Under the pieces are notes generated by a model. The model saw nothing but the letters and a program-made list of their open reading frames with translations. It did not search any database and had not been told where the DNA came from. The translations under genes were made by a program, and so were the position numbers. 64,000 nt of DNA from Moniliella sp. 'wahieum' (Eukaryota; Basidiomycota; Moniliellomycetes; Moniliellales; Moniliellaceae): positions 186,001 to 250,000 of the forward strand of contig RSEE01000077.1 in NCBI GenBank assembly GCA_003971905.1, given 5' to 3'. Below are positions 20,385-35,000 of the stretch, one piece after another; within the stretch, counting starts at the first letter, position 1; each line of letters begins with the position of its first letter.

Positions 20385-21952
20385 ATGCGCGCTCCCTGCT
20401 CCTTCTTTTCGCCTGCACGCTCCTCGCCGCCCTCGCCGCCCTCGCCGCACCTCCGCCCCTGGAACGGGGCGTTCTGCTTCGTCGCGTCAACAGCTCCGCC
20501 ATCCCCCCCCCACGATCGGATCCTTTCTATGTCCGCCTGCCAACATCAGTCTACAGGCCGGGCGATGTCATTCGCCATCGGGTCATCGATGCCCAGTACA
20601 AGATCTCTGGCGCCGGCCGCACCACCCAGATCCTCTACCGCACCACCAACACCTTGGGCCACCTTCTGCCACCGTCACCACTGTAATCGAGCCTGCTCGG
20701 GCACCCTGCCGCGTATGCTCTCCTACCATATTTGGGAGGACGCGACCAATCGCGACTGTGCACCTTCCTATACCATCCTCCAGGGCAACAACGCCCCCAA
20801 CATTATGGTCCTCGGTATGTTGACTCCTTCCCCCCCCTCCCCCCTCCCCTCAACGTCCCTTGTTTTTTGCTTGTTTGACTGACAGCAGTCCTTCTTCGTA
20901 CGTGTGCCGCGCGCTCAGGTGATGATGTCCCAGTCTGGTGGGCGTTCCTCCTGGCCAATGGAATCAGTGTGGTGGTGCCCGACTACGAAGGGCCCAAGTC
21001 TGCGCTCTTTGCTGGCTTCCAAGCGGGACATGCCATCCTCGACTCGGCGCGTGCGGTAAAGAATCACCTGAACTGGCCAGCAGACGCTCGGATTGCGATG
21101 ACAGGGTACTCGGAGGGGGCGCACGTAACTTGCTGGGCGGCCAACCTGGCGCCGTCGTATGCGCCTGAACTCAACATTGTCGGTGCGACGCATGGTGGCA
21201 CACCGATCGATATGGAGCTTACCCTGCGTCACTTTGACAACACCTCCTTCTCGGGCTTTACGTTGGGTGGCATGCATGGCATGATGGCCGCCTACCCCAA
21301 ATTCAACCGTACCATTACCCAACACGCGCAGCAACGCGTGCTTACCGATCTGGCTACCATCTACGCCCCACCCGTTTGCCACGCCATTCTACGCGGGCCC
21401 CAGTTCGCCAACATTCCTTACATGGAGATGCTCAACCTACCTAGTGGCGACCCGTACAACGATCCCGTCGTGCGCTCCGTGCTCAACCGCGAGACAATGT
21501 GGAGCAACAAGTCGTCTGTGGGCGTAGGATACCCCAAGTTCCCCGCATGATCTACCAAGGTCGTCATGACGATGTGATTAGCTACGATGCAGTGCAAGCC
21601 TATGTCGACCAGCAATGTTCCCAGCCCGGCGTGCAGATCCAGTTCAACATATACGAGGCCAATGCGCACACGGCGCCGCAGTGGTCATTGGGGGCGACTT
21701 GAATGCGATGCAATTTGTGTTGGAAGTGATGGAGACCAACGGTAAGTTCCGCACGCCTGTACCGTGTGGCACACCTACGCCTTCCCTTCTCAACATAGCA
21801 ACTGGGGGCTGGACGACATTCTCGGTGGCAACATTTCAGCTGGTTTGCAAACGCTGCAAGCGCAGGCGGCCAATGTGGGCTTTGGCAACCTTGGCTTTGG
21901 TGATTTTGGCACATTTATCGAAAAGACATTGGAAGAACTGTTCCAGCCTTAA
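20385..21952 (+). CDS. Secretory lipase, LIP family
   Basis: This is an extracellular triacylglycerol lipase of the Candida/Malassezia LIP type. The start codon at 20385 is followed, after one missing base, by the signal peptide LLLLFACTLLAALAALAA. The mature part has SDPFYVRLPTSVYRPGDVIR, YHIWEDATNRDCAPSYTILQ, VVVPDYEGPKSALFAGFQAG, the nucleophile motif TGYSEGAH, the acid region IYQGRHDDVISYDAVQAYV and the His in YEANAHTA, so the Ser-Asp-His triad is complete. An intron near 20815-20918 joins MVLG to DDVPVWWAFLLANG, and another lies at 21742-21798. The last exon, NWGLDDILGGNISAGL to EELFQP, ends at 21952. The frame shifts, each equal to one lost base, near 20393, 20660 and 20715. Function as a nutrient lipase is family knowledge. 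Confidence 0.92.
21742..21798 (+). other. Last intron of the lipase gene
   Basis: GTAAGT donor and ACATAG acceptor, 57 nt. The flanking exons encode LEVMETN and NWGLDDILGG. Confidence 0.75.
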
Positions 21953-23505
21953 CGGTCGGTCAAGCAGTGCTTCTCCTTCCATTAACCATCCCCACCCTCC
22001 CACTCGCGTTTCCCACCAGGTATCCTATCCTACTCTGGCCCTCCTTCCCTCTCTGCTATCTTGGTTCATATCCCTTCGTTGTATACTCGCAAACTGTTCT
22101 TTCTACTTTTTTCAGTCTGCGATATCGATATCTACCCCCGCTTTTGCCACTCCTTGATACTATCCCTCTTCGCCTCTACCCCGTTGCGCATTTCCTCCTA
22201 GCCTCGTCTCGAGGTGCAGACATTGAATTGGTCGTAGGAATGGGTAGTCCCTCCTATTCGTATCTGTACACTTGACAGTGTGTTTGTGTTTGGCCTAAGT
22301 GCTAGGATATGGCTACAGTAAGTAGTGTTTTTTTCTGGTCCCTCAACGTTCAACATGCTTAACATTGCATACTCAACATCCTTAAACCTTAGCCCATGAG
22401 GGGTTGCATGTTGAAGACCCGCATGTGGTTTGGCCCGTACGTTTGCCAATCCATGGCAGTCCCTCGATCCGTCCCTCAGTCTGGAGATCTACAAGCTCCC
22501 CCCGATCCCATGCGCGCAGCCCGAACAGGAGAGCTTGATGAACCACAAAGTTGAGGGGTACTTTGTTACCTTGAAGGGGCAGAGTCCACTCACAGTTGAT
22601 CGAGCTTGGACGCCGCTCTGGGCGATCTGAACGGGGTAGAGACGATTGAAGCGAGGCCTCAATTAGGGCGTCGGCTCGAGGCATGGTAGCAACGGTGCGC
22701 ATGCCCCGAAACGAGATGAGGACTATAGTAGCGTGCCTGTAGATCACAACTTGTGCACGGTTGGGACAGTTGAGCAAGGCAAGACTGAGTAGGACAGGTG
22801 CTCTCGTGCCGACAGCTCGAGACTCTATAGGTCGCTGCGGGGTCCATACAGATGAGACTGAAAGTTGGAGACCGACAGGGATGCCTGGAGGAATGAAGAC
22901 GGAATTGGGCAAGACCAATGGGGTCGCTGCCATGAAGTAGGTCAGTGGGACTGCTGGTGAGCTATTGGGAGGGAGTACGCGTGTGTTGTGGTGGGGTTTA
23001 AGGATGGAAGTGCAATGTTGGTGAGGCACTTCATGGCTGCAAGGCCTGCTGGGGGGGACGGGACATGGATCAAAAGAGGCCATATCAACAAGGTCAACTA
23101 TCTACAGGTAAAATCTATCAGGAACAGGCAACGCAAATAGAGAGGAAAAGGATTCCGTGTGGCTTCAGCAAGGAGCACAGACCTAAGTATAAGGAAAAGT
23201 TTCCATACCCTAGGACCCGGAACAGTGAAACCCGTCAGAGAGGCCCAAAGTAAGGGGCAGAGGTTTTCCCCCCTTGTTCTCTAGTCTCTGCAGCGCTGCA
23301 GCTCCGGTGCAATACACCGTCAACGTGTCAACTGAGCTCTCTGGTCTTACACGTTAGGCAGGGATAATCGAGATATCGAGATCGACAATCGAAGGGAACC
23401 TCTTGGTCGCGCGCAACGCCCAACAGCGTCCATCCCTTGTACTTGCGTCGCGCCTTGGGCGTTTACTAGTTTTTACTACTCGTACACAACCCAACGGTCG
23501 ATCTT
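21953..23505. other. Intergenic region after the lipase
   Basis: C/T-rich 3' flank to about 22200, then unremarkable sequence. A 233-codon open frame on the minus strand (22382-23083) has no domain, no clear codon pattern and no neighbour logic, so I do not call it a gene. A CTCAACGTTCAACATGCTTAAC block lies at about 22338. Confidence 0.45.
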
Positions 23506-23572
23506 AAGCTTCAAGTCAAGCTTCAAGCTTCAAGCTTCAAGCTTCAGCTTCAAGCTTCAAGCTTCAAGCTTC
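23506..23572 (+). repeat. AAGCTTC heptamer array
   Basis: About nine copies of AAGCTTC (HindIII-containing), slightly irregular. A shorter copy of the same motif recurs at about 45545-45560. Confidence 0.9.
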
Positions 23573-25718
23573 ATCGATCACCGGATAACGGTGCAGAAAT
23601 GCGCGAACGCAGGGTAGCTGCGGTGGTCCCTGACCACCTGATCGGCCGGCTGACTGGGGCCAGAAGGGGCCACTAGGGTCGCTGTATTCTGTCTGGGTCA
23701 CTGGGTCAGCGTTCACCCGGCCAAGCGGGTCAAGCAGGTCAGAAAAAGGATGAGATTTCAGATCGATCACATCGATGGTCACCGGTCAGGGCGTTAGCGC
23801 ACAGCAGACGCAAGGCAGAGACGACCACTGGCTGACCTGGGCAACCTGACGGTTGGTTGTGTTCGGATTTGATATTGCGTGGTGTTGCACGTAGCAGGCA
23901 AGGTGTAAGAAGCAACGCTAGGAGCTAGTAGCTAGGAGCTAGCAACTAGCAAGTAGCACCTAGCAACTAGCAAGTAGCAACAGGGGTGTAACAGGGGTGT
24001 AAAATGAAGACAGGTCAAATAGTAAGTACCCCACAAGTGCAGATCCCTCCAACGCAGGCATAGTTCCCATGTGACATGGGAGATGGACATGGGAAGAGTG
24101 AATGTGATACGCCACGTCACGCATGCGGCTGGCTGTTCTTGGGCCAGACCTTGCACGCGCGCTAAGCCAGCCACGCAGCCGCCATCAATCTGGCGCGAGT
24201 GGTGGATGCGCTCAGGCGCTCAGGCGCTCAGCTGCTGCGGGGATGCGCATGGGAGCGGCGGTGGCAATCGGAGGGGCAGCGGGACTACCGCCAAGCGCCC
24301 AGTGACTAGGGACTAGGGACTAGTGACTGACGCCGTCACCGGGTCACCCGCCACCGTCACCCGCCACCGTCACCCGCCACCGTCACCCGCCACCGTCGTC
24401 CACGGCAGTCTCCTGTCGCAAGCCTGTCGCAAGCCTGTCGCAAGTCCTGCCGCCCACCGCAGCCGGCCAGAACCGACGGCAGGACACGCCTGCAAGCCAC
24501 CCACGCGCCCAATGCACCCGGCACACAATGTGCTTCATAAGTAACCAACTCCAGCGCAAGCCAACTGGTGCTCTGGTCTTCTTTAAGTCTACCGGTCCTC
24601 TCTGGTCCTCTCTGGTCCCCGGGGGTCCTCCTGTCCCCACTCGTCCTCGAAACTGAGTCCCAGTCCTGACTAGTGACTAGTGACTCTCCTCCCGTCCCCC
24701 TGCGACCGACAGCAGAGTAGAGAACGCACAGCTTGGCCCAGAAGAAACACAGCGTTTGACTACCAGTGGACCTTGTGGGCCTTTGTCGTTCAACGTGTTT
24801 GAGTGCGTTGAGCGGCTGAGGCTTCTGGCTCATCAGCGCTCGGCACAGAACAACGGTGAACGTACTGAACATAGACGTGTTAGGCCCTGCGGGCCTGCGG
24901 GCCTGCGGGCCTGAGGCCTGAGGGCCTGAGGCCTGAGGCCAGGGTGCACGGCCAGTAGCCGCTCCGCAATGCGACACTCCCGATCGCATCCAAGCGCTTG
25001 CGCTGAGGCCGGCCTGAGGCCTGGGGAAGCACATAGTGATCAGACATCCTCTGTAGTCACTCCTCGATCATCGCCCTAATCGCAAGATCTCTTGTTGACT
25101 TCTTCCCACCACCTCTTCTGTGCGTTCTCGCTTGAGGACGCGCACACGGCTGCTGCCTTCTTCTGCAGCTTCCTGCACCTGCTCCTGCGGTCTTTTTGCC
25201 GGATCGAGATCCCGCCTCATCCGCTTGGCCCACCCAAGAGGACGAGAGAGGGCCAAGCAGCTGCATCATCAACATCATCCATCGCCGTTCACCGTTCACC
25301 GTTCATCTCCCGCTGCGTCTTCTTTCGCCAGACGGTCACTAGCACTAGTCACTTGACGAGTCACTAGTTCACGCCCCATCCTCTCGATCTCATTCCCCCT
25401 CCACTCTCCTCGCACTACATCTGCTTTCCACTTGTCCCCGCTGCTGCGCCACACGCGGGTTGAACGTGTGGCTGGCACTCGACGCGCGCATCTCCGCTTC
25501 TCTTCCGTTGTTGCCAACCAAGCCCCCTCCCTGTCAACCACCGGAACACACATTTGGCACTTGATTCTCGCGGGTCTGCGTGTCACCACTAGTCACTAGT
25601 CACTAGTTACTCCAGCCCAACCATCCATCCTTCTCGCTTCCTGACTGCTGCAACGACGGGCTTCTGTCTTCTTCCTGCTTGCTCTCTTCGATATCCCAAT
25701 CCCGTCCGCTTACTCTTA
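23573..25718. repeat. Gene-free stretch made largely of short tandem repeats
   Basis: It includes: AGCTAGTAGC/AGCAACTAGC repeats (23927-23980); ACTAG repeats (24303-24328, 24667-24686, 25333-25372, 25586-25609); four 13-bp CACCCGCCACCGT units (24345-24396); three 11-bp CCTGTCGCAAG units (24412-24444); TCTGGTCCTC units (about 24598-24620); and GGCCTGCGGGCCTGAGG units (about 24890-24945). No gene is supported. The end of the stretch is the 5' region of the kinase. Confidence 0.7.
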
Positions 25719-29302
<3,584 letters not shown>

Positions 29303-29859
29303 ATAACCTGGTTTCGATTTGGCCTGAATTGCTTTACTTGACTCGTAGCTTCCCTTGCCCTTTGTGTCATTGGATTCCCCTTGGCCGGTTGCCCTTCCTC
29401 TTGTCCTGCTTCAACGTTCTACGTTCGTTCTGATTTTCTGACGTGTACCATCCTCCTCCTGTGCCTATACATGGCTTGAGGCGTGCCGATCCGTGTCCCA
29501 TCGAAACATGTCCCACGGCGCTCTGGTACAGCCTTGACTACTATCCCAAATGCCCACCTCGTTATCCCTCTCTCCCTACCACCAACACTTATCAGTGACT
29601 CCCTTCCTCATCTTTCATTCCCCTGCACAGATTCTGCGGTTGAACTTGCTTTCTCTACCCACGCTTAGTACCCCCCCCCTTGCCCTCCTACCTGGGTTTG
29701 CTGTCTCGCGTTTTGCTTTGCCAATATCCAAGCATACGCAGTGTATGACACTTTGATTCCCCCATTGTTGGACGAATGTAGAACCGTAATACCGTAATGC
29801 CGTAATGCCGTCTGCCATAGTGCACCTTATAGCGTTCCACCTCGTCGCGGTGCACTCCC
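29303..29859. other. Convergent spacer kinase / aminotransferase
   Basis: C/T-rich 3' flank with no supported gene. A small repeated ACCGTAATACCGTAATGCCGTAATGCC block lies at about 29783-29810. Confidence 0.5.
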
Positions 29860-31443
29860 TCAAGAGGTTTCCAATGGCTTTCCAGCCGCTTGCCAAGCAT
29901 CCTCAATCGCAAGCTTGAGCAACGTCAGTCCCTTGCGCATATCCGACTCGCTCGCTTGTCCATACGCCACACGCAGGTAGGGCGAGACACGTTGGTCGGG
30001 GTAAAAGAGGAAGCCTGGCACAGCCACCACACCTCGCTTCAATGCATACTGCACCAACGCATTCGCGTCGCCCTCGGCATTGTCGCGGCTGGGGGGCAAG
30101 CGGAGCTTGAGCCAAAGGAACATGCCTGCGCGGGAGAGACCCAGGTGGCCAAAGGGGAAGCAGGCAGAAACAGAACCAGAAGCAGGGGGGGATTGGCATG
30201 GCAAACACACTTTTTGCCACTGCCTCCATTGGTCGCGCTTGGTACGGTAAAAGAGAGCGGCGCGATCGCACGAGCGCAAAAAGCCTTCCTCGCCCCAATA
30301 CTGGAGGAGTGTAGCTGTGATGGCAGCGGCCGGTCCGCTAGCCTGCATACTGGATGCCGTGCCTACCGTATCAATTGCCTGTAGAATAGGCACGGCAGCG
30401 GTCACGTACCCGATCCGCATTCCGGCCGAGATGACCTTACTAAACGAATCCAGGCGGACCACGCGGCCATCGCCCCAGGTGGCGACTTGTTCTGTTCGAG
30501 AGCGAGGTACGAAGGGGTGCGAGGTCGACGGACCGCATCTTCCACGCCCAATCCCTCGTCAAAGGCAAGGTAGTAGTACGGATCGTCTTCGATGATCAGC
30601 AGGCCGTATTGACGGGCCAAAGCGAGCACCTGACGCTTCCGCTCGGCCGTGGCGGATGTACCGGACGGGTTGCCGCCCACAGGCACGGTATAGAGAGCTT
30701 TGGGAAACGATTTGTGTTTCGTTTCAGGATGGGTAGTCCAGTTGGCAAGGATGGCGGCGAGGGCGGTACTGCTTAGGCCGCCGGCGTCGGTTGGGACCGG
30801 GTGGGGGTAGGCATTAAGGATGCGGATGCAGGGCAAGACGCCGCTGCAAAGGATGGGAGGGTTAGCACAGTAGAAGCGTTGGGGAAACGCATACACGATC
30901 AGGATGGAATGAATGCATACGGGTACGCTGGCGCCTCGACTAGGATCGTGTCGCCCGAGCTGAGCAAGGATTTGAATACCTTGTCAATCACATCTTGCAC
31001 CCCAGCGCCAAAGGCGATGCCCCATGGAGTATGGAAGGTGGGTTTGGCCGTCGGCGGCCGGCACATAGAGGGGACGGTTGTGGGCGAGGGTGGTATGATT
31101 GACAACCCAGTCGTACAGAAGCGTGAGGCCATGGGCAGGCCCATACTGTAACGCCTCGTTGAGCACATGGGCATCCACCGTCAATTCTGGAGCGTCGTTC
31201 CGTCCACCCGGTCAGGCACCGTGACCTTGAGTTCCTTAAAGCTGAACAGCTCGGCAGCTGGCAGGCCGCCTCCCAGGGAGACTTTGCCCCGCACCTGGTC
31301 GGGAGTAAAGAGACCGCGGATTGCGCCTTGGGGCCAGTTCTGGGCCAGGTGGGAGAGGTAGGGGTGTAGTCGAGGTGGGGCGTGGGGCGGTGCGCTGGGC
31401 CTGGGCCCGACGGGGGGAGGGCAGGGGGGGTGGGGTGGGTCAT
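29860..31443 (-). CDS. PLP-dependent aminotransferase, ARO8 / aromatic-aminoadipate type
   Basis: Class I/II aminotransferase of the Aro8/kynurenine-aminoadipate group, which transaminates aromatic amino acids or 2-aminoadipate. From the start at 31443: YLSHLAQNWPQGAIRGLFTP, VSLGGGLPAAELFSF, ALQYGPAHGLTLLYDWVVNH, VFKSLLSSGDTILVEAPAYP, then after intron 30844-30920 (GTATGC donor, GTGCTAAC branch site, TGCAG acceptor) PVGGNPSGTSATAERKRQVL, LLIIEDDPYYYLAFDEG, and the PLP-lysine motif RLDSFSKVISAGMRIGYV. The C-terminal domain has GMFLWLKLRLP, GVVAVPGFLFYPDQ and SPYLRVAYGQASESDMRKGL, ending at 29860. At least three frame changes lie near 31370, 31190 and 31000. It is divergent from SKI3 across about 590 bp. 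Substrate choice between aromatic and aminoadipate cannot be decided here. Confidence 0.9.
30844..30920 (-). other. Aminotransferase intron
   Basis: 77 nt, donor GTATGC, branch-like GTGCTAACCC, acceptor TTTGCAG. It joins VEAPAYP to GVLPCIRILN. Confidence 0.85.
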
Positions 31444-32030
31444 GGCAGGTGGATGGGGAGAGTGTCGATGGGGGCAGGACCAAGATGGGGGGGACCAAGA
31501 TAGACAGCGCATGCCAGGGCCGATATACATGAACATGACGCCGACGGAGACCACGGCCAAGGCGATAGCGGGCTGGCACGGGCGACGGCCAAGGCGATGA
31601 TGGTGTGTTGTCGTGATCGCTGCGTGTGGGCGTGTGGGCGTGAGGGGTGAGGTTAGGTGAGGGCCGTGCCAATCGACAGTGGCACGTGGGCGCGCCCAGT
31701 GGGAGAGCACGAGCGGGTGTCTGAGGATGGGCAGCGCATCCCATATGCTAAGCTCAAGCCCCGTTATGTCCGAGCGAGCGGCGTGGCCGGTGGGGTCGGG
31801 GCCAGCGCAGTGGCACAAACGTTCAATAGTTCACTTGGGCCCACCCAGCTTCCAGCACACTGCAACGTTCAACGCCCGCTCTTGCAATTTCAACTCTGCC
31901 GCCGGCCTGAGCCTGAGGATGCGGCGACGGACCAGGCAGCAGGAGCCAGGGCCATTCGCCCAGCGTCCGATTTCCTTCGCTACGCCGCTGCTCGAGCAAG
32001 GGGGGCCCGCCTTAGCACCCACCATCGCCC
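31444..32030. promoter_or_regulatory. Divergent promoter aminotransferase / SKI3
   Basis: No gene. It contains one CACGTG (about 31683), a TTCAATAGTTCA and an AACGTTCAACG block (31818-31876), and GGCCTGAGCCTGAGG (about 31906), about 110-210 bp before the SKI3 start. The last two motifs also occur upstream of 10680. Confidence 0.4.
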
Positions 32031-35000
32031 ATGCCGTTGAAAGCACAGCTCAAGGCCGCGCGCAGCGCCTTGGCAGCCCGTGACTACGGGCTGGCGCTGA
32101 CCAGTGCCGAGCGCGTGCTTGCATTCGAGTCGGACAACTACTTTGCCCTCGTCTTCCGCGCTGCCGCCCTCGCTGGTCTCGATCGTCTTCCCGACGCCAC
32201 CCAAGCGTTCGATCGCGCCATTGCCGCCAAACCCTCTGACTCCCTTGCCTGGGACGGTAAAATCAAGATGTACATCAATGCTGGAAGCTGGAATGAGGCC
32301 AGGAACACGCTCCATGCATATGCCGACCAGCTCTTGGCCCAAGGCGAGGCAACGCCCTTGGCCACGAGCCTCGAATTGCTCCTCAAGCTGACCCAAAACA
32401 TGCCGGAAAGGCCGAGGTATGTCGTCTTGTTTTCTTGGATGGAATTAGACCCGAGCTGACTGATTGTGGGGGCTGTGCAGCTGGCCCAAGTGCTGCTCCT
32501 CTTCCTCCCGGGGTCGCGCTACTACCCGCTCTTGTCGACCTTGCCACCTCCGGACCAGAGCCGGCCCAAAGCAACAACAACGTTTCAGACGCAGTTGTAC
32601 GTGCACGATGCCCATAGCACTCTGAGCCTGTACCAAGAGGTGCTTCAATACTTCTTCGATATCGAGGAGGAAACCATCAACAAGGACGTGCAGGCACGGC
32701 GGATGCGGTTGCCTTCGACTGCGACCAGCCGCGGCCTGGGCAGAACAACCGCGATGCGCTGACCAATGCGGCCGGGGTCGACATTTGGGCCCACTCCCGC
32801 ATCCCGTCCTTGCTCCAGGGCGTGCTCGACCACCCGGGCACGACTGACCAAGGACGCCGCTGGGCTGAGGCAGAGCTGCTGCGATACCAGTATCGGCTGT
32901 TGCTGGCCCTTCCCCCCAAGCAGGAGGGTGATAAGGCAAAGGGCCAGGGCAAGCGCCCCAAGGGCCCGGACAAATCGGCGCTAAGGAGCCAAGTGCAAGA
33001 AATGGCGCGCGGGATGGTCATTCTAGGTTTGCCAGATGCGTTGGCATGGAAGATCCACTTGGACTGGCAAGACGCTACCTTGGTCCAGTGGTCGGATCAG
33101 TTGAGCCGGCGTCGTACCGAGTTGCGCGAATGCGTCCAAGTCTTTGCCGCCGCTGGAGCTGAAGCAGCCGAGGCGATCCAGCTGGTTACGACCAAGTCCC
33201 GAAAGGCCAAGGCATTGACACAAGACCAAGTGGCGCACCGGGAACGTGTGGCGATCGCCGCATCAGCCAAGGCACTCCTGATCAAGCTGCGTGACCCTGG
33301 GCTGGCACAATACGAAGAGGCCAAGCGGGCTCAAGAGCAGCTTGCGACCGCTGGTAAGCCTCTGTGGATCAGGATGACATTGATTTGGACTTGGCCCAAG
33401 CGGCCGCGGAGCGTGCTGAGTTGGACCCCTTGTCCTTGGCCATGGCCGCGTCCGAATTAGATGAGACGCTTCTACTTCCTCGGCGCTTGAGCGCGCTCTT
33501 CTCGCTCTTGGATACCGACTGGAAGGCTAGTGAGGACAATGCATTGTCTGCTCTGCAATTTGTTCGCACCCTGGAAACTGCCACGGGCCTGTCTCTCCGA
33601 GGTCAAGACGTCCTTGAATGCCACTGTCGCTTCGGCGTTGGTGCGCAGAGCGATCGCCCAAGGTGCATTGGCCGCTAGCGCACCCGCTCCCACCACGGTT
33701 CAGAGCCGGAACGAACAGAACCCCCTCTTGGTGCGCGCCCACAAGTACATTGATGGTGTGCTCCGTCACCAGCCCGATCGCATCGATACGCTGTTCGAGC
33801 TTGGCTTGGCGCTTGAATGCGAGGGCGAATGGTCTTCATCTGCCGAGACGTTTACCCGGTAGAAGAGATCAGCGCAGCAGCAACAGAAACGGAGGCGGAG
33901 ACGGAGACGGAGACGCGGGCCCTGAGTCTACTTCAGCGGCCGCAGGTGGAGGCGGAGGCAGAGTTGGGTTGGTGCTCGGCCCAACTTGGTGAATACGAGC
34001 TGGCCGCAGCCCAGCTGGAAAATGTGCTCCACCAGATTGGCGGGAGAGCAATGGGAACACATTGACGGGTCTGAAACCTACCGGGCCCGCATCTGGTGGC
34101 GGGCGGGCGAATGCGCGTGGCGTTGGATGCGGCAAGTGATGGAGCAAGACGATGTGGTGGTGGAAGAGGTGTCGGCACATAAACACAAGGCATTCACATC
34201 GTTCATCACCTCGCTCAAACGTTCGCCCTCGTTTGCACCAAGCTTTACCTCGCTCGGATTCTACTACCAAGAGGAAGCTCGTTTGGTTGCGGCCTCCAAT
34301 GCCCAGCAAGCGGCTGCCTACATGAACGAAGCGTCAAATGCTTCCAAAAGGCATTTGAGCTTGATGCTCGCGAAGCCGCGGCAGGCTACGAGTTGGCTCG
34401 TGAGTTTTCCCAAGAGCGTGAATGGGAACTGGTGGAAGTCATTGCTCGTCGAGTGATTCAAGGTGAGGGCGGGGAGAGCAGTACTCGCGGCAAAAACAAG
34501 ACTCCTGCCGCTTCGGCGACGCGCAACCCTTGGGCCTGGAGAGCCATTGGCACGGTAGAGCTACAGGCGAACCATGCCGAGAGGCCATTGCTGCGTTCCA
34601 AGTGGCTCTACGTACGGAAGAGAACTCCTCCTCGTTGTGGCACTTACGGCGATGCCTATGCTCGCGGTGGGAGGTTCACCGCTTCCCTTAAGGCCTTAGA
34701 GCGAGCCTGGGAGCTTGCCTCGCACGGTCGCTTGCAGCAGGAAGCGATCGAGGCCGACTGGCCCTTGCTGTACACGGCGTCGGAAGTGTACAACTGCATG
34801 GGTCAGTATGAGCCTTCGCTCGCCTTGCTCCGTTCCATTCTTGATGCTCTTCCCTCTACCAAGCCTGAGAGGGGTGTGGTGCAAGTGGCGTATGCCGAGA
34901 CCCATTTGCTCGCCGCACGCCATGCTGAGGCTCATGGCTATCCGGGCGTAGCCGCAGGGGCTATGTCCAAGCGCTCACCCATGCCTTGGAGGGAAACATG

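Noticed and set aside
22382-23083. 233-codon minus-strand open frame
   Set aside because: No domain, no splice context, and comparable open frames arise by composition elsewhere in the window.
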